Shown piece after piece: positions 55,132 to 62,328 of a DNA stretch of 64,000 bases. The DNA comes from Photobacterium sanguinicancri (lineage in GTDB: Bacteria; Pseudomonadota; Gammaproteobacteria; Enterobacterales; Vibrionaceae). The DNA lies in assembly GCF_024346675.1 (NCBI RefSeq), contig NZ_AP024850.1, forward strand, positions 1,550,001-1,614,000. Direction: 5' to 3'. A program made the position numbers and the translations under genes. The stretch's first letter is position 1; each line of letters starts with the position of its first letter. The notes beneath the pieces are model-generated. The model made no database searches, was not told the DNA's origin, and saw only the letters and a program-made list of their open reading frames with translations.

Positions 55132-55508
55132 AATCAGTCGTGTCCGTCGTTAGTGATGTACCCACAGAACTAAATCGGTGGGACTAAATGATAAGTCTTG
55201 GCTTATTTCGTTATTAGGAAAAGAACATCAAATAGAACAATGATTTCTCTATTGATTCCTTCTGGGTTAATTATGACAAAAAATCTGACTATGCCCTATA
55301 CCAAATATGGCTAAAATGTGGAATCTCTTGTTTTGTTAAGCTTATATATTGAGTCTCTTGAAGGGAAAACGTTTGCGAGTGTCTAAACACCTACTAATTA
55401 CGAGGTGTAATTCTTCTCATTTGGCGGTATCCTTCGGGGCAGATTTAAGCACTGGCATTGTAAATTAGGCTATTTCGCATTTAGGCCTGAGCCAAGTGGA
55501 GGGAAAGA
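55132..55508. other. Intergenic region between moeA and folE
   Basis: It must hold the divergent moeA and folE promoters. Two small overlapping inverted repeats occur at 55387-55412 (acacct / aggtgt and aattac / gtaatt), which cannot both form at once. I could not recognise a molybdenum-cofactor riboswitch or any other known element. Confidence 0.45.
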
Positions 55509-56162
55509 ATGACAGCATTAAGTGAATCCGCACTGTTAGTGCGCGACGCCCTAGCGGCACGTGGCCTTGAAACTCCGATGACCGAGAAGAAGGTTAGTCG
55601 AGAAGAGAAAAAAGAGAAAATTGAATTCCATATGCGTGAGATCTTAGAGTTGCTCTCGCTAGATTTAAGCGATGATAGCTTGATGGAAACTCCGCATCGT
55701 ATTGCGAAAATGTATGTCGATGAAGTTTTCTCTGGGCTAGATTATGCTAACTTCCCTAAAATTACCGTCATCGAAAATAAGATGAAGTGTGATGAAATGG
55801 TGCGGGTTAAAAACATTACCTTAACCAGTACTTGTGAGCACCACCTCGTGACTATCGATGGTAAAGCGACGGTGGCGTATATTCCGCGTGGTAAAATTAT
55901 TGGTTTATCCAAGATTAACCGCATTGTGCGTTTCTTCGCACAGCGTCCACAAGTACAAGAGCGCTTAACGCAACAGATCTTAGTCGCTTTACAGACGTTA
56001 CTGGAAAGTGATGATGTTGCAGTAACGATTGATGCGACGCACTACTGTGTGAAATCACGTGGTGTGATGGACGCAACCAGTGAAACGACCACCACAGCTC
56101 TTAGTGGTATCTTCAAAAAGAACCCTGCAACACGTGCTGAGTTTCTCCACGGTATTCGTTAA
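55509..56162 (+). CDS. folE: GTP cyclohydrolase I
   Basis: Converts GTP to dihydroneopterin triphosphate, the first step of folate synthesis. The 217-residue product has the zinc and catalytic residues in [20 protein letters not shown] (Cys near 116) and [15 protein letters not shown] (second zinc Cys), and the conserved [26 protein letters not shown] lies 6 bases before the ATG. It is a single gene ended by a strong terminator. Confidence 0.97.
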   Translation: MTALSESALLVRDALAARGLETPMTEKKVSREEKKEKIEFHMREILELLSLDLSDDSLMETPHRIAKMYVDEVFSGLDYANFPKITVIENKMKCDEMVRVKNITLTSTCEHHLVTIDGKATVAYIPRGKIIGLSKINRIVRFFAQRPQVQERLTQQILVALQTLLESDDVAVTIDATHYCVKSRGVMDATSETTTTALSGIFKKNPATRAEFLHGIR

Positions 56163-56210
56163 TCGCTAGCTATAGCGGCAATTTATAGAGATAAAAATAT
56201 CCAGATATAA

Positions 56211-56238
56211 AAAAACCGCGAATTTTCGCGGTTTTTTA
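56211..56238. terminator. Bidirectional terminator between folE and alx
   Basis: A perfect 12-bp stem (aaaaaaccgcga / tcgcggtttttt) with a 4-nt loop carries T-runs on both strands between the convergent genes. Confidence 0.92.
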
Positions 56239-56282
56239 TTACCTGATTTTAACCTCAGCAGATTAACTGCTAGCAGATAGGC

Positions 56283-57263
56283 TTATGATTCATTATTAGC
56301 GTTAACATCTGCTTTTACGACAACAGCTTGATCGCGTGTTTTCCACAAAGATGCTGAAATAGCGATCGTAATAGTCAGTGCAATAACAGCTAAAGATACC
56401 GGTGTAGGAATCGCGTAAGCCGTTTCCATTAATAGCATCTTGATACCAATGAAGCTCAGAATAAACGCCAATGCCACGCGTAGGTAGCAGAAACGCGTCA
56501 ACATGCCTTCCAGTACAAAGTACAGCGAACGTAAGCCCAATAGTGCAAATACATTTGCTGTTAGTACCAAGAAAGGTTCTTGAGTTACGGCAAAGATTGC
56601 AGGAATTGAATCTAGCGCAAACATCACATCGGTTAGTGCAATCACAGCGACGACGATGAGTAGCGGTGTAGCAATCCAGCCTGTTTTCCCTTTGAACAAC
56701 ATTTTGTTGCCGTGATATTCATCAGATACAGGTACACATTTCTTCACGAGACGAACAGGTAAGCTGTTTGAGAAATCTTCCTGTGCTTCATCTTCTTCAC
56801 GCCACAATTTGTAGCCTGTGTAGAGTAAGAATGCGGCAAAGATGTATAGCACCCAATGGAACTCAGCCAATAGCTGCGCACCCACACTGATCATGACTGC
56901 ACGCAATAACAATGCGCCGACTACACCTAACATGAGTACGCGAGGGCGTAAATGTTCAGGTACAGCAAACTGACCGAAAATCAATGCAAAAACAAACAAG
57001 TTGTCGACGCTAAGTGATTTTTCGAGCAAGTAACCAGTTAAAAATGCGGTTGCCGCTTCATTGCTTGTATAGCTACTGTCTGGTGCCATAACGGGCCAGT
57101 AGAAGTAGATAACAACATTAAAGATTAACGCGAGTGCAACCCAAAATAAGCTCCAAATAGCCGCTTTTTTAATGGTGATTTTACCACCACGGGTTTGATA
57201 TAAATCGAGCGCTAACATTAACAACGTTAGAACGGCGAAGCCTTCGTAAGAAAAAAGGCTCAT
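56283..57263 (-). CDS. alx: TerC-family membrane protein Alx
   Basis: An inner-membrane protein of 326 residues with about nine membrane segments, homologous to E. coli Alx. Conserved parts include AATAFLTGYLLEKSLSVDNLFV near residue 68 in two stretches, ALTDVMFALDSIPAIFAVTQ with the two Asp residues typical of TerC proteins, and LVLTANVFALLGLRSLYFVL. Alx and its relatives export Mn2+ (and respond to alkaline pH in E. coli). AAGGAG lies 8 bases before the ATG. The leader carries a yybP-ykoY riboswitch, supporting a manganese-export role. Confidence 0.93.
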   Translation of the reverse strand: MSLFSYEGFAVLTLLMLALDLYQTRGGKITIKKAAIWSLFWVALALIFNVVIYFYWPVMAPDSSYTSNEAATAFLTGYLLEKSLSVDNLFVFALIFGQFAVPEHLRPRVLMLGVVGALLLRAVMISVGAQLLAEFHWVLYIFAAFLLYTGYKLWREEDEAQEDFSNSLPVRLVKKCVPVSDEYHGNKMLFKGKTGWIATPLLIVVAVIALTDVMFALDSIPAIFAVTQEPFLVLTANVFALLGLRSLYFVLEGMLTRFCYLRVALAFILSFIGIKMLLMETAYAIPTPVSLAVIALTITIAISASLWKTRDQAVVVKADVNANNES

Positions 57264-57372
57264 AGGGTTTACTCCTTCCAGATCACGCGGAAGGCAAGAG
57301 CACTAATATAGATGGCTGACTTTGACCTTCCGCGCATTACGTACAGGTACACCTAGGGCGTACATCATTAAT
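57264..57372 (-). promoter_or_regulatory. Riboswitch expression platform over the alx ribosome binding site
   Basis: On the minus strand GCGGAAGG (57333-57326) can pair with CCTTCCGC (57294-57287), leaving the Shine-Dalgarno sequence TGGAAGGAG (57280-57272) free. If that pairing is not made, CCTTCC can instead pair with GGAAGG inside the Shine-Dalgarno sequence (57279-57274) and hide it. Two mutually exclusive hairpins directly between the aptamer and the start codon are the form expected for translational control. Confidence 0.65.
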
Positions 57373-57520
57373 GGCGTTGGTCTTGTCAAAGTTGATGATA
57401 GGTCATTAACTTACGGCTGCCGGGAGCAATGAGGCTCCGGGATGACGACAGGCGAACATTCACTTATGCGCTTAGCAAGCATCGCTAATTACAGTCAGTA
57501 GAGTGTGACTACTCCCCAAA
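57373..57520 (-). ncRNA. yybP-ykoY (Mn2+) riboswitch aptamer upstream of alx
   Basis: The minus strand opens with TTTGGGGAGTAGTC, containing the GGGGAGUA box of the yybP-ykoY family, continues with GTCGTCAT, a GC-rich hairpin (CCGGAGC ... GCTCCCGG), and closes with GACAAGACC, the other conserved box. The order and distances fit the family, and it lies upstream of an alx/terC gene, which is its usual target. Such RNAs bind Mn2+ and turn the gene on. Edges are approximate. Confidence 0.85.
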
Positions 57521-57743
57521 CAAGTGGATTCTATTCCTGAAAATGTATTCACGCCAGCGCTTTTTTCGATCTTAGCTATAAAGATAATTTCTATGACAGA
57601 AAAAAGACCAAAATGAATTTTCTGTGTCACTGATAGTGGATGTATTGAGCCTTAACCTCCATTTGGTAAAGTAGTAATCAGGGTGCTGGTCTATACCAGT
57701 GGGGTTGTCATTATGAGTCTGAATAGAAAGGGCGGTTCAGTTT

Positions 57744-59204
57744 ATGCAAACGAATACAGAAACAAAGCAGGTATTGGAATCAGATAAGACCAGCACATTA
57801 AATGACAGTCGTTTCCAGCCATATTGGTTCGATCAGGCAATGAAGCAAGAACCGCTTTCATCACCGAATGTACTGACGCGAGATACACAAACAGATGTAT
57901 GTATTGTCGGTGGTGGTTACACCGGGCTATGGACAGCTATTAATATTAAACAGCAGCAACCAGAGTTGGATGTGGTTGTAATAGACAAAGGCTTGTGTGG
58001 TAGTGGGGCATCTGGCCGTAATGGTGGATGCATGCTGACATGGTCCACTAAATATTTGTCGATGAAAAAGCTCTACGGTGAGCAAGAGGCGATTCGTTTA
58101 GTACAAGCATCAGAACAAGCCGTTTTTGAAATCGAACGCTTTTGCCAGCAGCATGACATTGATGCTGAGTTGCGTGTCGATGGCACTTTATATACCTCAA
58201 CAAATGCAGCACAACAAGGCGGAATGGATCCTGTGTTAGCGGCGCTTGACCGACATGAAATCAATAGTTGGCAGCAATGGCAGATAGATCGTGTTCAGCA
58301 AGACGCTGGGTCTCGTTTACCTTGTGAAGGCTATTATTCGCCTGCGGCAGCAAGTGTTCAACCGGCTAAGCTAGTGCGCGGCCTTAAACGTGTCGCTGAA
58401 AAAATGGGTGTCGTTGTTTATGAAAATACACCAATGGAAGATATTAATACCGATGTGCCTATTACGATAACAACACCAGAAGCTGATATTTACGCAGGGA
58501 AGGTTGTACTCGCCTTGAACGCATGGATGATGGAGAAGTTCCCAGAGTTTAAACGCAGTGTGGTATTGGTCTCTTCGGATATGGCAATCACAGATCCTAT
58601 TCCAGAAAAACTCAATGCGATAGGCCTTTCAGATGGTAAAACCGTCGTTGATTCGCGCATATTTGTTCATTATTACCGAACAACACGAGATGGACGATTA
58701 ATGTTAGGGAAGGGAGGCAACTACTTCTCGTTTGCCAATAAGATAAGCAAAGTATTTGATCAACCTAGCCAGTACACCAATATATTACGCCAGTCATTTA
58801 ATCGTTTATTCCCATCGCTGTCACAACAAGGTTTTGCAGCCACTTGGACAGGGGCGTCAGATCGCTCGACCACAGGGTTACCTTTCTTTGGTAAGTTGAA
58901 ACAGAACGCGAATATTTATTATGGTCTTGGGTATTCCGGTAATGGTGTTGCTCAAACATGGATCGGCGGAAAAATTCTGTCTTCTCTAGTACTAGGACAA
59001 GAGAATAAATGGAGCCAATGTGGACTGACTACTGGGCCTAAAGGGTATTTCCCACCTGAACCGATCCGCTGGATAGGTGCAATGATGGTACGTAATGCTA
59101 TTCGCAGAAAAGAAGCGGCAGAAGATGAAAATAAAAAACCGTTTTGGTTTGATAAGCAACTCGCAAAGTTTGCGAATGCAGCAGGTAAATCGGATAAAGG
59201 TTAA
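57744..59204 (+). CDS. FAD-dependent oxidoreductase of the AEP locus
   Basis: A DAO-family flavoenzyme of 486 residues. Its nucleotide-binding loop is DVCIVGGGYTGLWTAIN near residue 51, followed by VVVIDKGLCGSGASGRNGG, which holds the FAD-contacting GASGRNGG. The C-terminal GLGYSGNGVAQTWIGGK completes the FAD site. Proteins of this type beside phosphonate genes are described as putative aminophosphonate oxidoreductases that would oxidatively deaminate 2-aminoethylphosphonate to phosphonoacetaldehyde. Here a phnR regulator and phosphonate permease lie within 4 kb, which supports this role; PuuB-like polyamine oxidation is the main alternative. Confidence 0.85.
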   Translation: MQTNTETKQVLESDKTSTLNDSRFQPYWFDQAMKQEPLSSPNVLTRDTQTDVCIVGGGYTGLWTAINIKQQQPELDVVVIDKGLCGSGASGRNGGCMLTWSTKYLSMKKLYGEQEAIRLVQASEQAVFEIERFCQQHDIDAELRVDGTLYTSTNAAQQGGMDPVLAALDRHEINSWQQWQIDRVQQDAGSRLPCEGYYSPAAASVQPAKLVRGLKRVAEKMGVVVYENTPMEDINTDVPITITTPEADIYAGKVVLALNAWMMEKFPEFKRSVVLVSSDMAITDPIPEKLNAIGLSDGKTVVDSRIFVHYYRTTRDGRLMLGKGGNYFSFANKISKVFDQPSQYTNILRQSFNRLFPSLSQQGFAATWTGASDRSTTGLPFFGKLKQNANIYYGLGYSGNGVAQTWIGGKILSSLVLGQENKWSQCGLTTGPKGYFPPEPIRWIGAMMVRNAIRRKEAAEDENKKPFWFDKQLAKFANAAGKSDKG

Positions 59205-59635
59205 TTCTTGGGTAGGTTATATTATTCATTGCTAAATATTAACAACATGTCTATACCTAGGTGATTGAATTAGCTGGAGCCCTTAAATGTATATCGTTCA
59301 TGTTATTGATTTTTATTTTGTGAATAGTGTGAAGTTGCGAGTTAAGTAGCGTTATTTGAATAAATGTTAATGTATGATCAATATCAGAAGTGATTATAAG
59401 GAAAATATGCACAGATATTAATTGAATTTATCAGTCTGTTTTCTATATTACCACTCACACTGCTGTTTTTTAAATGCACCTCAATGCTTATCTGATGGGC
59501 GGGGGAAGTGATTTTAGAGTAATGATTCTACTCTAAGTGTTTGTAATTTAAGTATGTTAAAATTAATAAAAGTTAATTTGAGTATCTTTCCTTCACAAGA
59601 CAAACTAGCCTGCCTTAAACGACAGGAAGAGAAAA
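59205..59635. other. AT-rich intergenic region before the small-paralogue array
   Basis: About 430 bases without a gene. The one clear structure is the inverted repeat at 59514-59536; the promoter of the array should be nearby. Confidence 0.5.
59514..59536. promoter_or_regulatory. Inverted repeat upstream of the small-paralogue array
   Basis: Perfect 8-base arms (ttagagta / tactctaa) with a 7-base spacer lie 100 bases before the first gene of the array. The half-sites and spacing fit a dimeric repressor or activator; it is not a terminator because there is no T-run. Confidence 0.5.
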
Positions 59636-60004
59636 ATGAATAATAATAACGTTACTAATATCAAAGAAATGCTAGAGGTTATTCGAGGTGTTGGGATTAA
59701 GCTTGATGATAACAACGTTGAAGAAGCGTTGGAAACCCTTGAGATGAAATCTTACTTGAAAAGTGTTCTTGATGTTGCAAAGGCCTGTGAGTTAGATGTT
59801 AGTACAGATAAAGTTAAAGTCGCAATAACTATAGTTGCTATTAACTACAAAAAGTGTGAAGGTCAGATTGAATCAAACTTACATAGCGTCATAGAATCGC
59901 CAAGCCACTCATTATTTTTAACAACCATAAAAATGACTCCTCAATTTCACCAGTTACTTAATATTACTGGGGATTCTGTTTGTTATAGTAAATATCTTTG
60001 GTAA
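59636..60004 (+). CDS. Small-paralogue array protein 1 (unrecognised family)
   Basis: A 122-residue acidic protein, the longest of four related products encoded in tandem. Residues about 40-110 (YLKSVLDVAKACELDV, DKVKVAITIVAIN, then HSLFLTTIKMTPQFHQLLNI) align with the whole of the three shorter proteins. The first 35 residues (EMLEVIRGVGIKLDDNNVEE) resemble the N-terminal part of the same unit, so it looks like about one and a half copies. AGGAAGAG precedes the ATG. No signal peptide, membrane segment or catalytic motif is visible. Function is unknown. The next gene starts 43 bases later. Confidence 0.75.
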   Translation: MNNNNVTNIKEMLEVIRGVGIKLDDNNVEEALETLEMKSYLKSVLDVAKACELDVSTDKVKVAITIVAINYKKCEGQIESNLHSVIESPSHSLFLTTIKMTPQFHQLLNITGDSVCYSKYLW

Positions 60005-60047
60005 TAATACTTCCTATTATATAAAACCCTAACCGTTTAATAAAATT

Positions 60048-60320
60048 ATGATTGTTGATAAAATTAGAAAGTTAATTCACTTCGGTAAGATGATGGAAAT
60101 TAATCTTGCTGATGATAATGTGAAATCGTGTATTGTGGCTGTTTCTATGAATGAAAATATTCATGATAATCAATTGGGCGCAGCATTAATGTCTGCTTAC
60201 CGAACACAATCTTCGTTATTTATCAGTGCACTCAGTAGTACCTCTGAGTTTAATATGGTACTTGATATTCTCAACGGTGAAGTGGGTGATTTTATAAAAA
60301 CTAGCAAGGCTGAATATTAA
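60048..60320 (+). CDS. Small-paralogue array protein 2 (unrecognised family)
   Basis: A 90-residue protein that aligns with array proteins 3 and 4 over its whole length: MIVDKIRKLIHFGKMMEINL, DDNVKSCIVAVSMN, QLGAALMSAY, then FISALSSTSEFNMVLDIL. Shared positions are the basic N-terminus, the Ile-Val-Ala-Val-Ser-Met segment, a Gly-Ala-Leu stretch and the Thr-x-Glu-Phe near the C-terminus. It has a short extra tail. The ribosome binding site is poor, and it probably depends on the gene before it. Function is unknown. Confidence 0.75.
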   Translation: MIVDKIRKLIHFGKMMEINLADDNVKSCIVAVSMNENIHDNQLGAALMSAYRTQSSLFISALSSTSEFNMVLDILNGEVGDFIKTSKAEY

Positions 60321-60495
60321 GATGTTAGCTTAGTGATGATTGTGTCATTAATTGATGTGGTGATAATAGTTTGGGTCAAAATATGCTTCAATGACACATA
60401 ATTAGTGATATTGAGCAAAGTTACTGGATAACTTCGCGGTTAATTGATAAGTTCACACCTAATGGAAACAATGTTTTATTAATGGGTGAGTATCA

Positions 60496-60744
60496 ATGAT
60501 CCGTAATCGAGTAAAGTGGTTAATACAGTTTTGCCAAGAAATGAATGTAAATATTCACAATAACAAGGCTAAAGCAAGTATTGTTGCGATATCGATGAAT
60601 GATAACCTTCAAGATAGTGAATTGGGTGATTGTTTTATTCACGCATACCAAGCACCATCAAGCATCTTTATGGGTGCTCTTCAAACAACAGATGAATTTA
60701 ACGCTATCCTCAATATTCTTAATGAACAGTTGTTGGAAGGCTGA
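60496..60744 (+). CDS. Small-paralogue array protein 3 (unrecognised family)
   Basis: An 82-residue protein: MIRNRVKWLIQFCQEMNVNI, NKAKASIVAISMND, ELGDCFIHAY, FMGALQTTDEFNAILNILNE. It is closest to protein 2, with similar DNA in the middle of the gene. GGTGAG lies 8 bases before the ATG. There are 175 bases to the gene before it and 230 to the one after, so each may have its own promoter. Function is unknown. Confidence 0.75.
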   Translation: MIRNRVKWLIQFCQEMNVNIHNNKAKASIVAISMNDNLQDSELGDCFIHAYQAPSSIFMGALQTTDEFNAILNILNEQLLEG

Positions 60745-60974
60745 AGACCCTGTTGTTGGTGGGATAGGTTGCTTTTGTGTTCCGCAAATCTTTCCCATGG
60801 CCTTTAAGTGTTATATTAAACAGTTTTTGTAGATTCTCTTGAGTTTAATGGCGTTATTTTGCTATGGTTCGATGGAATTTAAACGATGTTTTATTTGTTT
60901 TTATAATAATAAAAATTAACCATCCTATTTAACCTTTAGGTTTTATTTAACTAGGATGTATGACAGGTTATACA

Positions 60975-61223
60975 ATGATTCAAAATAGAATAAGAAGCTT
61001 AATACAGTTATGCCGTGTGGTAGAACTAAACGTTAATGATGAAAAAGTACAAGCGTGCATCGCTGCTGTTGCGATGGATGTTAGCTTGGATGTGAACACG
61101 CAGGGAGAGGCTTTAATGAATGCGTTTCGTTCACAAACATTGCCTTTTATTAATGCGTTAAAACGTACTGAAGAATTTAGGGAAACAATTGCTGTTCTTA
61201 GCGGAGAGCTCAGCGTTAACTAA
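60975..61223 (+). CDS. Small-paralogue array protein 4 (unrecognised family)
   Basis: An 82-residue protein from ATG 60975, which makes its start (MIQNRIRSLIQLCRVVELNV) match proteins 2 and 3; an ATG at 60960 would add MTGYT. It continues EKVQACIAAVAMD, QGEALMNAF, FINALKRTEEFRETIAVL. It is the most divergent of the short three. AGG lies 7 bases upstream of the chosen ATG. A strong terminator follows. Function is unknown. Confidence 0.75.
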   Translation: MIQNRIRSLIQLCRVVELNVNDEKVQACIAAVAMDVSLDVNTQGEALMNAFRSQTLPFINALKRTEEFRETIAVLSGELSVN

Positions 61224-61244
61224 CCATAGATTATTATCGATTAA

Positions 61245-61282
61245 AGGCAAGAACGATGAGGGGATCTCGTTCTTGCTTTTTT
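61245..61282 (+). terminator. Terminator after the small-paralogue array
   Basis: A 10-bp perfect stem (gcaagaacga / tcgttcttgc) with a 10-nt loop is followed by a T-run of six, 22 bases after the last gene's stop codon. Confidence 0.88.
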
Positions 61283-61314
61283 AACCGACCACCTTGCCTG
61301 ACTTTATTTCTTGT

Positions 61315-62022
61315 TTAGCCTTTTGACAGCGTTGCGACAGACTCAATACTTAATGCGTCGTGTCGCCAATATTCCAAATCACAATCAATCATGCGGTCAT
61401 GCTGGTCGTAATTTAAACGCTCTATGAACATTGCAGGGCTGCCTGCCGTTGCTCGTAATGCTTGGGCTGTTTCCCCTAATAGAGATGTAGTGCTGACTCG
61501 ATAACGCGTTTTCGCGTACAAGGTATTGTAGTGTTCACGGTATGTGTCGGTAAGTGATGTCGTCACATCGAGTTCAAGCAAATTAGGGAAGTATTCTGGC
61601 AGTATAAAATTGGTGACTACCATAACGGGTCGCTCATCAAGAAAACGTAAACGATCAATGCGATAGACTTCCGTGAACGGAGAAACACTCAACAAAGATG
61701 CAGCCCGGCGACTTGCTGGCACTAATTTGGCGTCCAGTAATTCAGAACGTGCCACACGGCCTTGATCTGTAGCCATAGATGAAAAGTTTGTTGTTAATGT
61801 CGGGTCATAGCGAAGTGGTTCGGGTGACACAAACCAACCACGGCGATCCTCACGGTATAGCTTTCCTTCTGATTCAAGTAACGCCAAAGATTCACGTAAA
61901 GTGATCCGCGTGGTATTAAATGATTCAGCTAGCTTTCTTTCAGCAGGAAGCTTGTTTCCCGCAGTGAGTAACCCTGCGTCAATTTGCTCGTTGATCGCTT
62001 CCATGATTTTTATGTATTGCAC
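61315..62022 (-). CDS. phnR: PhnR-like GntR-family regulator of phosphonate use
   Basis: A transcriptional regulator of 235 residues. The N-terminal GntR winged helix spans about residues 1-65 (LPAERKLAESFNTTRITLRE, then SLALLESEGKLYREDRRGWF). A UTRA ligand-binding domain follows (VYRIDRLRFLDERPVMVVTN near 110-140). This is the HutC subfamily, to which PhnR of the Salmonella-type AEP locus belongs. The phosphonate permease gene lies upstream in the same direction and the FAD oxidoreductase gene beyond the array, so a role in AEP-responsive control is likely. The effector is inferred. Confidence 0.87.
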   Translation of the reverse strand: MQYIKIMEAINEQIDAGLLTAGNKLPAERKLAESFNTTRITLRESLALLESEGKLYREDRRGWFVSPEPLRYDPTLTTNFSSMATDQGRVARSELLDAKLVPASRRAASLLSVSPFTEVYRIDRLRFLDERPVMVVTNFILPEYFPNLLELDVTTSLTDTYREHYNTLYAKTRYRVSTTSLLGETAQALRATAGSPAMFIERLNYDQHDRMIDCDLEYWRHDALSIESVATLSKG

Positions 62023-62328
62023 AATTTGCCTTCTGGTTAAATGCCAATTCGATTACTCATTCTGTGATAACAAAATGTGGAGACAAAACATCGCCATACT
62101 GGTTTTGTCAGAGGCATCAATCGGATAAGCATTATGATGCCAAAGAGTGAAGCTTAATGGAATGTAAAATATAGCGTACCTATCAGCACCGCTAGTATCA
62201 CATTGCTGGAAAGCCGTAGGGTGGTTGAAGAAGTGGGGTAATGGATCTCGAATGCACATATATAGGCCGATTAGAAACACTGTAAGCCATTCACTCACAG
62301 TGTTTATCTATAAACTTGAAGAGTGTAT
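62023..62328. other. Intergenic region between the permease gene and phnR
   Basis: It contains the hairpin at 62275-62305 and the presumed phnR promoter. A minus-strand open frame (62053-62298) of 81 residues has no ribosome binding site or family features, and I do not call it a gene. Confidence 0.45.
62275..62305 (-). terminator. Possible terminator after the phosphonate permease gene
   Basis: A perfect 9-bp stem (aaacactgt / acagtgttt) with a 13-nt loop lies 24 bases after the permease stop codon. The T-run is weak, so some read-through into phnR is possible. Confidence 0.5.

Noticed and set aside
55387..55412. Alternative hairpins as a folE switch
   Set aside because: The two stems have only six pairs each and could occur by chance in AT-rich DNA.
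55132..55508. Molybdenum-cofactor riboswitch upstream of moeA
   Set aside because: I could not find the conserved stems of that RNA; the small hairpins at 55387-55412 are too short, and nearer to folE.
60599..60832. Open frame of 77 codons overlapping small-paralogue gene 3
   Set aside because: It is in another frame of a gene whose protein aligns with its neighbours; the aligned frame is the real one.
62053..62298. Minus-strand open frame of 81 codons between the permease gene and phnR
   Set aside because: It covers part of the permease hairpin, has no convincing ribosome binding site and an amino-acid make-up typical of non-coding DNA.
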